From the NCBI RefSeq assembly GCF_005938215.1, contig NZ_VCPD01000002.1:1-64000 (forward strand): a DNA stretch of 64,000 nt, given 5' to 3'. The translations under genes and the position numbers were made by a program. Origin of the DNA: Ruegeria sediminis (GTDB taxonomy: Bacteria > Pseudomonadota > Alphaproteobacteria > Rhodobacterales > Rhodobacteraceae). Positions 1-8,796 of the stretch are shown here, piece by piece (the first letter of the stretch is position 1; each line of letters opens with the position of its first letter). The notes below the pieces were generated by a model, which did no database searches, was not told where the DNA came from, and saw only the letters and a list, made by a program, of their open reading frames with translations.

Positions 1-1
1 C

Positions 2-142
2 CAGCACCTGGCCGGCATGAAGGACAGCAAGGTCATCGTCGCCATCAACAAGGACGAAGAGGCGCCGATCTTCCAGGTCGCCGATTTCGGCCTCGTCGCA
101 GACCTGTTCCAGGCCGTGCCGGAGTTGCAGGACAGGCTGTAG
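2..142 (+). CDS. etfA: Electron transfer flavoprotein alpha subunit, C-terminal end (partial)
   Basis: Only the last 46 codons lie in the window, ending at TAG 140-142. The reading frame gives [18 protein letters not shown] followed by [17 protein letters not shown], the highly conserved FAD-binding C-terminal segment of EtfA. EtfA pairs with EtfB to carry electrons from acyl-CoA and dimethylglycine/sarcosine-type dehydrogenases to ETF-ubiquinone oxidoreductase. The 5' part and any etfB are outside the window. The next gene is on the opposite strand, so this is the end of a separate transcription unit. Confidence 0.9.
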   Translation, partial: QHLAGMKDSKVIVAINKDEEAPIFQVADFGLVADLFQAVPELQDRL

Positions 143-188
143 GCAGGGGCGACAAGTACGGCGCTGCAGTTGCGGCTGCACTTGAACG

Positions 189-1139
189 CTAATTGGGGTT
201 GCGCTGGAATTCTGACGGCGTGACCCCGAACTTTGCCTTGAACAGGCGCGAGAACTGGGCCTGGTCGGCAAAACTGAACCGGTAGGCGACTTCGGAGATC
301 GGAAGATCACGCGACGACTGCAACCGGTCGCGCGCCGCGATCAGGCGTTGGTCCCGGATCTGCTGACTGACGGTGCCGTTCACATCCTTGAACAGGTCGT
401 GAAGGTAGCGCTTGGAAATACCGCAGGCTTCGGCAATCAGGTCGGGGGAAAGGTCGGGGTTCTTCAGGTTCGCGCGAATGAACCGTTCCACACGCGTCAG
501 ATGCGCGGCCCGCACCGAGGTAAAGCCACTGTCGCCGGCGTCCGACGCATCGTTCAGAGCCAAGCCTAAAAGCTCCAGCAGTTGCCGGCCAATCGTCTCA
601 CATGAAGCTCGGGACAAGCTGTCGATTTCCGTCTGGGCGTGGTTGACCATTGTGGCGAAGAGGCCGGCGGTTCCATTCGTCGCGTCAATGACGCGGGCGC
701 AGAACCTGTCGGGTTGGCGCACGCGTTCCGCAAGCGCCTTTCGGTTGACCTTGAGAACGAAGAGGTCGTTGGGGTTCTCATAGAAAAAGCGGTAGGGCTC
801 GTCGCCCCGTTCGATGATGAAACCGCCCGGATCACACCGCACATCGCGTCCGAGCTGCCGGAATTCCACCGAACTCGTGCGCGGCAGTGTAACCAGGTAC
901 TCCTCTTCACGTGCTTCGCGGATATGGGACCGGCGTCGTTCGTAATTCATCGGGTCCGACGTGAGCCGCGACATGCCGACGTGGCCCAGAGATTTCCGGG
1001 TGAGACGGCCATTGAAATGGATCGGGTCGCGGAACTGAAGTTCCAGCGGGAAATAGGACTCGGTTATCACGGCGTTCCAGTGGCTGGAACGATGCTGCGG
1101 CTCGGTCGAGGCCGTCGAGAATCGAAGCTCGGCGGTCAT
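189..1139 (-). CDS. AraC family transcriptional regulator
   Basis: The product is 316 aa, normal for the family. Residues about 30-190 look like the AraC-binding-like cupin sensor domain ([21 protein letters not shown] region). Residues about 215-312 form the double helix-turn-helix: [15 protein letters not shown] is in the first unit and [20 protein letters not shown], followed by FGVTPSEF, in the second. The ATG at 1137-1139 is preceded by a strong GGGAGGA ribosome-binding site. The gene is divergent from the hydantoinase/ABC operon starting at 1415, so it most likely controls that operon in response to its substrate; this is inference from position. A pair of direct repeats lies just upstream of the gene. 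Confidence 0.9.
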   Translation of the reverse strand: MTAELRFSTASTEPQHRSSHWNAVITESYFPLELQFRDPIHFNGRLTRKSLGHVGMSRLTSDPMNYERRRSHIREAREEEYLVTLPRTSSVEFRQLGRDVRCDPGGFIIERGDEPYRFFYENPNDLFVLKVNRKALAERVRQPDRFCARVIDATNGTAGLFATMVNHAQTEIDSLSRASCETIGRQLLELLGLALNDASDAGDSGFTSVRAAHLTRVERFIRANLKNPDLSPDLIAEACGISKRYLHDLFKDVNGTVSQQIRDQRLIAARDRLQSSRDLPISEVAYRFSFADQAQFSRLFKAKFGVTPSEFQRNPN

Positions 1140-1163
1140 GTTTTAGGTCCTCCCTGCAGCGAG

Positions 1164-1180
1164 ATTACCCGTAATTACCC
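1164..1180. promoter_or_regulatory. Tandem ATTACCC repeats, possible AraC-type site
   Basis: ATTACCC occurs at 1164-1170 and again at 1174-1180, 10 bp apart, one helical turn. The pair lies 24 bp upstream of the AraC start codon in the divergent intergenic region. AraC-type proteins often bind direct repeats with about helical spacing. No binding evidence is available, so this is only a candidate operator. Confidence 0.3.
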
Positions 1181-1414
1181 TTGTCACCAAAGGAATTCAG
1201 CGGTGCTGCGCTGATCGTCAAACCTTCCTGCGCTGAGCGAAAAAAGTTACTGCGTCCCGGGTCAATCACTTGTGCACGGATCGTCAAGACCGTCTGGAAC
1301 CCTTCCGCAATGCTGAAAACAGAGATCGACGTGCAGGAGGAGCACGCCAGATCGGGAGGAATTAGCGACACCCGCTGGCGGGCCCTTTGCACCCAAGCAG
1401 AGGACCACAAACCC

Positions 1415-3166
1415 ATGGCAGCAAGACAAGTCGACCCGATCACGCTTTCGGTAGTAAGGGGCGTTCTGGAAACAACGCAGCGCGAAATGACGCTTGCGTT
1501 GGAAAAGACCGCGCGCAGTTCCGTCTTCAACCTGGCGCACGACTATTCGACGGCGCTTTTCAACCACACGCCCGAGATGATCCTGCAGGGACAGGACATC
1601 CCCATCCATCTCGGCTCGCTCATCCCGGCGATGAAGGCTGTGGACAAGTTCTTTGACGGCGACATCCACGAAGGCGATCTGATCCTGCAAAACGATCCCG
1701 ATTATGCGGGCAGCCACATCATCGACACCTGCATGTATTACCCGGTGTTCTACAAGGGCGAACTGGTGTTCTGGACCGTCTGCAAGGGCCACCTGACCGA
1801 CATCGGCGGCCCGGTGCCCGCTGGTTACAACCCCGAGGCCAAGGAGATCTTTGCCGAGGGACTGCGTATTCCGCCGGTCAAGATCTGGGACAAGGGCGTT
1901 CCGCGCGACGACGTTCTGAACCTTCTTCTGACCAACATGCGCGCCCGGCGCGACCAGGAAGGCGATTTCAACGCGCTGATCGGCGCATGTCAGGTTGGCG
2001 CCCGCAACCTGACGGCGCTGATGGACAAATACGGCAAGGAGACGGTGCAGGACTGCATCGAGGAACTGCTTTCGATGGCAAACCGGCACATGAACAGCCT
2101 GATCGCCAAGGTGCCTGATGGAACCTATTCCGGAACCGCCGTTCTTGAGGACGCGGGCCACGGGTTCGGGGATTTCGACATCACTGCCACGGTCACCATC
2201 AACGGCGCGAGCTGTCATATCGAGATCGAGAGCCCGCCGCAGATCCCCTATTTCATCAATTCCTACGAAGGGAACAGTTACTCCGGCGTCTATCTCGGGC
2301 TGATGATGTTCGCCCAGTTGCCGCCGCCCTACAACGAGGGGCTTTACCGGAACGTCACCGTGGACATGGGTCCGAAAGGCACGCTCTGCAACGCCAAACC
2401 TCCGGCGCCGCACATGAACTGCACCACCACGCCGATGGAAACGCTGACCGACGCGGTTCGCCTGGCCTTCGAACAGGCCGCGCCCGAGAAGGTCTCGGCC
2501 AGTTGGGGCCACGCCAACGGCTGCAACATCGCCGGGTGGGACACGCGCCATGACGAGGAATACGTGACCATGGTGCTGGCCTCGATCATCTCGGGCGCCG
2601 GAGCCACGGCAAGTCAGGACGGCTGGCACGCCTGCGGCCCCGAATGCTGCTTTGGAGCGCTGACCTCGGGTGACATCGAAATGCTTGAACATTCCTACCC
2701 GATCATCATCCACGAATACGGGCTGATGACGGACTCGGGCGGCGCGGGCAAGTTCCGTGGCGGCTCGGGCACGCGTTGGGAGGTCGAACCGCTCGACCGA
2801 GACATGACCCTTGTTACCTTCGGCGAAGGCCGCCGCATCCCCGCCATGGGCGCGGCTGGCGCGAAATCGGCCATGGTCGAGAAAAAGGTCGGCCGGCTTG
2901 AGGTCACCCGCAATGGCGCAACCCAGATCATCACGGACAACGTAATCGAGACGATCCGGCCCGGAGAACGCGCCGCCAACATCAACCCTGGCGGCGGTGG
3001 TTACGGCAACCCGTTCGAGCGCGACGTGCAGAAGGTGGTAGCCGACATCCGCAACGGTCTCGTCTCCATCGAAGGCGCACGGCTCGACTACGGCGTCGTC
3101 ATCGCCGATCCCGAAACGCTCGCCGTGGACGAAGACGCCACGGCCAAGGCTCGCGCGGCGGCCTGA
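1415..3166 (+). CDS. hyuB: Hydantoinase B / acetone carboxylase alpha-type subunit
   Basis: The product is 583 aa and resembles HyuB, a subunit of ATP-dependent N-methylhydantoinase/5-oxoprolinase-type enzymes. Family features include DPITLSVVRGVLETTQREM at the N-terminus, the FNHTPEMILQGQDIPIHLG region, and the C-terminal GGAGKFRGGSG and NPGGGGYGNPFERD segments. The frame is open upstream to 1181, but ATG 1415 is preferred. It gives the usual family N-terminus and follows an AGAGGA ribosome-binding site, while the upstream stretch shows no family similarity. It is followed 26 bp later by hyuA and then by an ABC importer, so it probably opens an imported cyclic amide. The exact substrate (hydantoin, N-methylhydantoin, oxoproline or similar) cannot be read from the sequence. 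Confidence 0.9.
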   Translation: MAARQVDPITLSVVRGVLETTQREMTLALEKTARSSVFNLAHDYSTALFNHTPEMILQGQDIPIHLGSLIPAMKAVDKFFDGDIHEGDLILQNDPDYAGSHIIDTCMYYPVFYKGELVFWTVCKGHLTDIGGPVPAGYNPEAKEIFAEGLRIPPVKIWDKGVPRDDVLNLLLTNMRARRDQEGDFNALIGACQVGARNLTALMDKYGKETVQDCIEELLSMANRHMNSLIAKVPDGTYSGTAVLEDAGHGFGDFDITATVTINGASCHIEIESPPQIPYFINSYEGNSYSGVYLGLMMFAQLPPPYNEGLYRNVTVDMGPKGTLCNAKPPAPHMNCTTTPMETLTDAVRLAFEQAAPEKVSASWGHANGCNIAGWDTRHDEEYVTMVLASIISGAGATASQDGWHACGPECCFGALTSGDIEMLEHSYPIIIHEYGLMTDSGGAGKFRGGSGTRWEVEPLDRDMTLVTFGEGRRIPAMGAAGAKSAMVEKKVGRLEVTRNGATQIITDNVIETIRPGERAANINPGGGGYGNPFERDVQKVVADIRNGLVSIEGARLDYGVVIADPETLAVDEDATAKARAAA

Positions 3167-3192
3167 AGCCCCTGACAGAAAGGAATAATCTC

Positions 3193-5313
3193 ATGCGTAG
3201 CAAATATCGTCTGGGCATCGACGCCGGCGGCACGTTCACCGATTTCATCCTCGCCGATGCCAAGGGCTCGGTGCAGATATTCAAGGTGCTTTCGACACCG
3301 ACCGAACCCACCAAGGCCATCCGCAACGGACTGGCGCTCATCACCGAGGAAACCGGGCTGACCGCGGAAGAGATCGTCTCGAACTCAGATCTCTGCATCA
3401 ACGGCACCACCGTCGGCCTCAACGCGCTGATCACCCATACCGGCGCCAAGACCGGCCTGATCGCCACGTTGGGCCACCAGGACAGCATCGAGATCCGCCT
3501 GGGCCACAAGGAAGACGGCTATCGCTATGACCCCGACTACCCGCCCGCGACGATGCTGGTGCCGCGTCATCTGCGCAAAGGCATTCAAGAGCGGGTGATC
3601 TCGGACGGAACGGTAAAGACACCGCTCAACGAGGACGACGTTCGCGAAGCGTGCCGCTACTTCATCGCGGAAGGGGTGGAATCGGTCGCCATCAGCTTCG
3701 TCTGGTCGGTTCTGCATCCCGAGCATGAGAACCGCGCGGCGGAAATCGTGCGCGAGATGATGCCCGATGTCCGCCTGACCATCGGAAGTCAGCTCTATCC
3801 GCAGGTCCGCGAATACACACGCACTTCGACGGCCATCGTCAACGCCTATCTGGCGCCGATCCTGCAACGCTATGTCGAGGCGATCGACGCCTATTTCCGC
3901 GAACTGGGTTCAAAGCACCCTGTGCGGTATTTCCAGTCGAACGGCGGTTTGGCGCTTGGCAAAGTCGTTACCGATCAATCCGTATACGCAATCAATTCCG
4001 GTCCGGCTTCTGCGCCGCAGGCGGCGCTCGACGTGGGCAAGCCCTGGGGTGAGCAGAACATAATCACCTGCGACATGGGTGGTACCTCGTTCGACATCAC
4101 TCTGACCAAGGATGGCAAGGCCAACGTCAACAAGAACATCGACTTCCTGCGTTATCGCATCGGTATCCCCATGATCCAGGTCGAGACCCTAGGCGCCGGT
4201 GGCGGTTCCATCGGATGGATCGACGACATGGGACTCATGCAGATGGGTCCGCAATCGGCAGGTTCAGAGCCTGGGCCGGCCTGCTACGGCCAGGGGGGCG
4301 AGCGTCCGACCACGACCGACGCCAATCTTGTGCTGGGCTATCTCAACGCCGACGGGCTTGTCGGCGGGCGGTTGCCGCTGGATCTGCAGAAGGCGCGCAA
4401 CGCCATCAAGACGCATCTCGCCGACCCTTTGGGGATCAGTGTCGAGCGTGCCGCCTACGGCATGTTCACAATCGTCAACAACAACATGGTCAACGCGATC
4501 CGGCGGGTTTCCGTCGAGCGGGGCTATGACCCTCGCGATTTCGTGCTGATGGGCGCGGGCGGCGCTACGGGCGCTCATATCACCGCGCTGGCGCGCGAGA
4601 TGGGCATCTCCATAGTGTTGATCAACAAGCTCGCCTCGGGGCTCTGCGCTTATGGGCAGATCATTTCGGACGTGAAGTACAACTACATGGCTCCGGCCCC
4701 GCTTCGCCTGCAGGGCGCGCAGGCAGCGAGTACACTCGACGAACTCTTCAACGGTCTCGAGGCGCGTGGACGCGAAGACCTGGCTGGCGACGGCTTCCAT
4801 GAGGCCGACATCTCGATCAGTCGCACGCTCGACATGCGCTATGTCGGCCAGGTCCACGAATGCACGGTGGAGGTCGGCCCGTTCAAGGTTACCGAAACCT
4901 CGCTTGAGGACATCAAAGCTGCGTTCCATGCCCGCCACAGGGAACTCTATACCTATGACGAGCCGCACAACGCGGTCGAAGTGGTCAACGTCGAAAGCGC
5001 GATCACCGGACATGTGGCAAAACCCGAGCGCATGCACCTTGCACCGGGGCAGGGCGCGGCAACGGCGCTGAAAGGACACCGCGACATGGTGTTCAATTCC
5101 GATGGCATCGCCCAGAACACGCCGGTCTATGACGGCTCGGCGTTGGGTGCAGGCGACACGTTGCATGGACCGGCGGTGATCGAAGAGGTGACCACGACCA
5201 TCGTGGTCGAACCGGGCTGGACCGTCAGCCTGCACGAGACCGGCACCTATGTCCTGACCGCCGAACAGCCCGCGGTTAAGGCGAAGCCGGCCAAAGACCT
5301 CGTCGAGGCGTGA
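3193..5313 (+). CDS. hyuA: Hydantoinase A / 5-oxoprolinase-type ATPase subunit
   Basis: The product is 706 aa, typical of HyuA. The N-terminal RLGIDAGGTFTDFILAD and the internal ITCDMGGTSFDITL are the two phosphate-binding motifs of the actin/acetate-kinase fold found in this family. NGTTVGLNALI follows the first motif as expected. An AAAGGAATAATCTC ribosome-binding region precedes the ATG. With HyuB it would couple ATP hydrolysis to ring opening in the cytoplasm. Order and spacing (B before A, then the ABC importer 3 bp after the stop) indicate a single operon. Acetone carboxylase is less likely because no gamma subunit is present. Confidence 0.9.
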   Translation: MRSKYRLGIDAGGTFTDFILADAKGSVQIFKVLSTPTEPTKAIRNGLALITEETGLTAEEIVSNSDLCINGTTVGLNALITHTGAKTGLIATLGHQDSIEIRLGHKEDGYRYDPDYPPATMLVPRHLRKGIQERVISDGTVKTPLNEDDVREACRYFIAEGVESVAISFVWSVLHPEHENRAAEIVREMMPDVRLTIGSQLYPQVREYTRTSTAIVNAYLAPILQRYVEAIDAYFRELGSKHPVRYFQSNGGLALGKVVTDQSVYAINSGPASAPQAALDVGKPWGEQNIITCDMGGTSFDITLTKDGKANVNKNIDFLRYRIGIPMIQVETLGAGGGSIGWIDDMGLMQMGPQSAGSEPGPACYGQGGERPTTTDANLVLGYLNADGLVGGRLPLDLQKARNAIKTHLADPLGISVERAAYGMFTIVNNNMVNAIRRVSVERGYDPRDFVLMGAGGATGAHITALAREMGISIVLINKLASGLCAYGQIISDVKYNYMAPAPLRLQGAQAASTLDELFNGLEARGREDLAGDGFHEADISISRTLDMRYVGQVHECTVEVGPFKVTETSLEDIKAAFHARHRELYTYDEPHNAVEVVNVESAITGHVAKPERMHLAPGQGAATALKGHRDMVFNSDGIAQNTPVYDGSALGAGDTLHGPAVIEEVTTTIVVEPGWTVSLHETGTYVLTAEQPAVKAKPAKDLVEA

Positions 5314-5316
5314 GCG

Positions 5317-6066
5317 ATGAGTGTCACGGTTCATAACGGTCCCTCCCTTTCTGCGACCGGGGTGACGGTGGCCTTCGGCGGCTTCAAGGCGCTGACGGAT
5401 GTCTCCCTCTCCGTCACCCCGGGTGCGGTTCACGGGCTGATCGGCCCGAACGGCGCGGGCAAGACCACGATGGTCAACGTGCTGACCGGATTTCAGGCGC
5501 CTACGACCGGAACCGTGACTCTCGGAAAGCGCGATGTCGGCAACCTCCCGGCGCATGCCCTGCGCCGGCAAGGCGTCGCCCGCACGTTTCAGGCCGGGCG
5601 GCTCTTTGCCGGGCTCGACGTGCTCGACAATCTCGCGGTGACCGGTGTGGGGCTCGGGCACTCCCGTCACGCCGCCGAGGTCGAAGCCTTGCGCGTCCTC
5701 GATTGGATCGGCGTTTCACATCTGGCGGAAAAACCAGCGGCCGGACTGCCCTATACGGATGAACGCCGGGTCGGCATCGCCCGCGCCCTGATGTTCGCGC
5801 CGGCCTTCCTGTTGCTGGATGAACCAGCCGCCGGCATGTCCGAGACCGAGGCGGCCGAACTCGCCGCGCTCATCCGGCGCATGGCGGAGGAACTGGGAAC
5901 CGGCGTGCTGCTGATCGAACACAATGTCGAACTGGTCCTTTCGGTCACCAGCCATGTCTACGTACTCGACGCGGGCCAACTGATCGAAGAGGGCAACCGC
6001 GCCGCAATCACCGGAAGCCAGCGCGTGCGCGACGCCTATTTCGGCGCAGATCAGGAGGCCGCGTGA
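5317..6066 (+). CDS. livG: Branched-chain-amino-acid-type ABC importer ATPase (LivG type)
   Basis: The product is 249 aa. Walker A is GPNGAGKTT near residue 43, Walker B is AFLLLDEPAAGMS near 164-176, and the H-loop is LLIEHNVELVLSV. The signature region reads LPYTDERRVGIARAL rather than LSGGQ, as is usual for LivG proteins. It starts 3 bp after hyuA and overlaps livF by one base (TGATG). LivG and LivF form the ATPase pair of importers for branched-chain amino acids, urea and amides. The gene order implies the cargo is the hydantoinase substrate rather than leucine (inference). Confidence 0.9.
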   Translation: MSVTVHNGPSLSATGVTVAFGGFKALTDVSLSVTPGAVHGLIGPNGAGKTTMVNVLTGFQAPTTGTVTLGKRDVGNLPAHALRRQGVARTFQAGRLFAGLDVLDNLAVTGVGLGHSRHAAEVEALRVLDWIGVSHLAEKPAAGLPYTDERRVGIARALMFAPAFLLLDEPAAGMSETEAAELAALIRRMAEELGTGVLLIEHNVELVLSVTSHVYVLDAGQLIEEGNRAAITGSQRVRDAYFGADQEAA

Positions 6067-6806
6067 TGTCCAAGCTTGGTGTATTCGACATATCCGTGCG
6101 CTACGGCAAGGTGCCCGCGATCTCTGACCTGACCTTTCACCTGGAAGAAGGTGAGCGGGTGTTCATCTCGGGGCCGAACGGTGCGGGAAAGTCGTCCTTC
6201 CTCAACGCGATCTGCGGGAAAGTGCCCACCTCGCATGGACGGATCGAGATGGATGGCGACCTGCTGACGGGCCGCAGCCCGGAAGCCATCGCGCGTCTCG
6301 GCTTGTCGATGGTTCCCGAAGGCCGCGAAATCTTCGGCAGTCTGACGGTGGAAGAGAACCTTCGGGTGGGCACGGGTATTCGCCAGGATGCCCAAGCGAT
6401 CGAAACGGACATCGAGGAAATCTTCGCAGCCTTCCCGATCCTGGGAGAGCGCCGCCGCGCCGCGGCCGGCGCTCTCTCTGGCGGTCAGCAGCAGATGCTG
6501 GCGATAGGGCGGGCATTGATGACAAATCCCAAACTCATGATGGTCGATGAGCCGTCGCTGGGACTTGCCCCCAAGATCGTCGATCAGGTCTATGACACCC
6601 TCGCGGCGCTTCAGGAAGAGCGCGGCCTGACGCTGCTGATCGTCGAACAGAGCTCGTTGCGCGCGGCGCGCGTCGGCGGCCGCATGGTTCTGATGCGGGG
6701 CGGCCGGATCGTCGGCGAAGGCAATGCCGCCGACATGGCCGACCGGGATGCGCTTGCCCAGGCCTATTTCGGCAATTCCCACCCGGAACCGGAGGCCGTG
6801 GCATGA
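6066..6806 (+). CDS. livF: Branched-chain-amino-acid-type ABC importer ATPase (LivF type)
   Basis: The product is 246 aa from the ATG at 6066, which overlaps the livG stop. A GTG directly before it could serve instead. Walker A is GPNGAGKSS, the signature LSGGQQQMLAIGRALM is complete, and Walker B is LMMVDEPSLGLAP. The LIVEQ H-loop equivalent is LLIVEQSSL. Length and motifs match LivF. It is the second nucleotide-binding subunit of the importer encoded here and overlaps the downstream permease gene by 4 bp. Confidence 0.9.
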   Translation: MSKLGVFDISVRYGKVPAISDLTFHLEEGERVFISGPNGAGKSSFLNAICGKVPTSHGRIEMDGDLLTGRSPEAIARLGLSMVPEGREIFGSLTVEENLRVGTGIRQDAQAIETDIEEIFAAFPILGERRRAAAGALSGGQQQMLAIGRALMTNPKLMMVDEPSLGLAPKIVDQVYDTLAALQEERGLTLLIVEQSSLRAARVGGRMVLMRGGRIVGEGNAADMADRDALAQAYFGNSHPEPEAVA

Positions 6807-7717
6807 CCAATTTCGCACAACTCTTCTTCGACGCGGCCTCGCTTGGCGGGCTCTACGCCATGGCCGCGCTGGGTATCGCGCTGATTTTCGGGGTGATGAA
6901 CCTGGTGAACTTCGCGCATGGCGAATACATCGCGTTCTGCGTCTTTGCCCTGATCGTTCCGTCGACCGACGCGGTGGCCGTGATGCTGCTCGGACGTGCT
7001 CCGGCCCTGATCCTCGTTCCTCTGATCCTTGCTCTAGGCGCTGCCATCGCAATCGCCTCGGAACACGCTGTGTTCCGACATCTGCGCCGTGCCGATCCGG
7101 TGGCGATGATGATCTCGTCCTTTGCACTCGGCTTCGTCATCCGCAATGCGCTACTGGCGGCCTATGGCGGCCGTCCCAAGGCGATCAGCCTCTGGCCCGA
7201 CCTCAACACACCGGTCCGCATCGCCGGCGCCGAAGTGCCGCTGCTGCAGCTCATCGTCATCCTGACCACGCTATTGGTGGTCGCAGGGCTGGCAGCCTTG
7301 CTGAAAAAGACCCGGCTGGGGCTCGAGATGCGGGCGGCTGCCGAGAACTTCACCATGGCTCGACTGCTTGGCGTTAAGGCAAACGTGGTCATCACCGGGG
7401 CCTTCGCGCTTTCCGGTGCGCTGGCCGCTGCCGTGGCTCTGATCATGGCTACCCAGACGGGCGTGGCTGACGTGCGGATGGGCGGGCAGGTCATGCTGGT
7501 GGCGTTCATAGCCACGGTCATCGGTGGGCTCGGCTCACTGCCGGGTGCGGTCGCCGCTGGTTTCCTGATCGGCGCCGCCTCGGTGCTGCTGCAGGCCTTC
7601 CTGCCGCTCGACGCGCGCCCATTCCGCGACGCCTTTCTCTACACGCTGGTGATCGTCTGCCTGCTGGTGCGTCCGCAGGGTCTGTTCGTTGCCGCCTCTG
7701 CCAAGCCGAGGGTCTGA
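6803..7717 (+). CDS. livH: Branched-chain-type ABC importer permease (LivH type)
   Basis: The product is 304 aa and strongly hydrophobic, with about eight predicted membrane segments. Family hallmarks are GLYAMAALGIALIFGVMNLVN, with NFAHGE directly after it, near the N-terminus, and the cytoplasmic loop region RLLGVKANVVITGAFALSG. The start overlaps livF in an ATGA arrangement, giving translational coupling. It is the first of two permease subunits in the inner membrane. Confidence 0.9.
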   Translation: MTNFAQLFFDAASLGGLYAMAALGIALIFGVMNLVNFAHGEYIAFCVFALIVPSTDAVAVMLLGRAPALILVPLILALGAAIAIASEHAVFRHLRRADPVAMMISSFALGFVIRNALLAAYGGRPKAISLWPDLNTPVRIAGAEVPLLQLIVILTTLLVVAGLAALLKKTRLGLEMRAAAENFTMARLLGVKANVVITGAFALSGALAAAVALIMATQTGVADVRMGGQVMLVAFIATVIGGLGSLPGAVAAGFLIGAASVLLQAFLPLDARPFRDAFLYTLVIVCLLVRPQGLFVAASAKPRV

Positions 7718-7718
7718 C

Positions 7719-8783
7719 ATGTCTTCCCAACACGCTCAACACCGCCTTGCCGCTTATTCCACCCCGCTGATCCTGTCCGCGATCCTTCTTGCCTTCGTCG
7801 CCTTCGTGGTCATTCTTGGCGACAAGGCGCTGGCCCGGACGGCCGCGGAAACGCTTGTCCGCGTGACGCTTGTGGTCGGGCTCTGGATCTTCGTCGGCAA
7901 TTCGGGGGTCATCAGCTTTGGTCATGCCGGCTACATGGCGATCGGCGCCTATTGCTCGGCCTGGCTGACGCTCAAGCCGCAGAGCAAGGCGTTGTTCTTG
8001 CCCGACCTTCCGCCCTGGTTGATGGATGCGCAGTGGCCAGTGTTACCCGCCGCGATTGCTTCGGGACTGCTTGCCGCCCTTGTCGCGCTTCTTTCGGGCG
8101 CGGCCATCCTGCGGCTTTCGGGCATCGCCGCGTCGATCGCGACCTTCGCCTTTCTCGCCATCGTCAATACGGTCTATTCCAATTGGGAAGGCGTGACCGG
8201 CGCGACCTCGTCGGTCGTCGGCCTCACGCGCTATGTCGATCACTGGGTCGCCCTTGCATGGGCTGTCGCCGCCATCGTTGCCGCCAATCTCTACGCCAAT
8301 TCCGCGTCGGGCCTCGCCCTGCGGGCCACTCGTGAAGACGAGGTCGCCGCCAAGGCCTCGGGCATCGACATGTATCGGCACCGGCTTTGGTCGCTGGTCA
8401 TTTCGGCATTCTTCACCGGCATATCCGGCGCGCTACTGGGGCATTCCATCGGCGTCCTGAACCCCGACAGCTTCTACCTCGGCATCACCTTCATCTCGCT
8501 GGCGATGCTCGTCGTAGGCGGAATCGGCAGCCTGTCCGGCGCGGTCATCGGGGTTCTGCTGCTGTCGCTTCTGATCGAGCTTCTTGTGCGCGCCGAACGG
8601 GGCATCACCATCGGCGCCACCCAGTTCGCGCTTCCTTCAGGCAGTCAGGAGATCCTGATCGGCGTCGCCATGATCTTTGTCCTGATCCTGCGTCCGGCCG
8701 GCCTGACCGGCGGACGAGAATTCAAGCTGCGGCTGACCTTGCCGCGAATTCCGCTCTCGCAAGAGCCAACTTCAACCAACTGA
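7719..8783 (+). CDS. livM: Branched-chain-type ABC importer permease (LivM type)
   Basis: The product is 354 aa from the ATG at 7719, one base after the livH stop. The frame stays open upstream to 7689 but that part lies inside livH. The family-typical VGNSGVISFGHAGYMAIGAY is near residue 60, and the coupling loop region includes ATREDEVAAKASGID. GGIGSLSGAVIGV near the C-terminus matches LivM. It is the second membrane subunit of the importer. Confidence 0.9.
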   Translation: MSSQHAQHRLAAYSTPLILSAILLAFVAFVVILGDKALARTAAETLVRVTLVVGLWIFVGNSGVISFGHAGYMAIGAYCSAWLTLKPQSKALFLPDLPPWLMDAQWPVLPAAIASGLLAALVALLSGAAILRLSGIAASIATFAFLAIVNTVYSNWEGVTGATSSVVGLTRYVDHWVALAWAVAAIVAANLYANSASGLALRATREDEVAAKASGIDMYRHRLWSLVISAFFTGISGALLGHSIGVLNPDSFYLGITFISLAMLVVGGIGSLSGAVIGVLLLSLLIELLVRAERGITIGATQFALPSGSQEILIGVAMIFVLILRPAGLTGGREFKLRLTLPRIPLSQEPTSTN

Positions 8784-8796
8784 GGAGAGACCAATC

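Noticed and set aside
1262..2713. A 483-codon open frame on the minus strand
   Set aside because: It is entirely antisense to hyuB, has no ribosome-binding site and gives a composition (Arg/His/Asp/Val rich) typical of G+C-rich antisense frames.
4264..5670. A 468-codon minus-strand frame
   Set aside because: Antisense to hyuA and livG, no family similarity; the plus-strand genes are clear.
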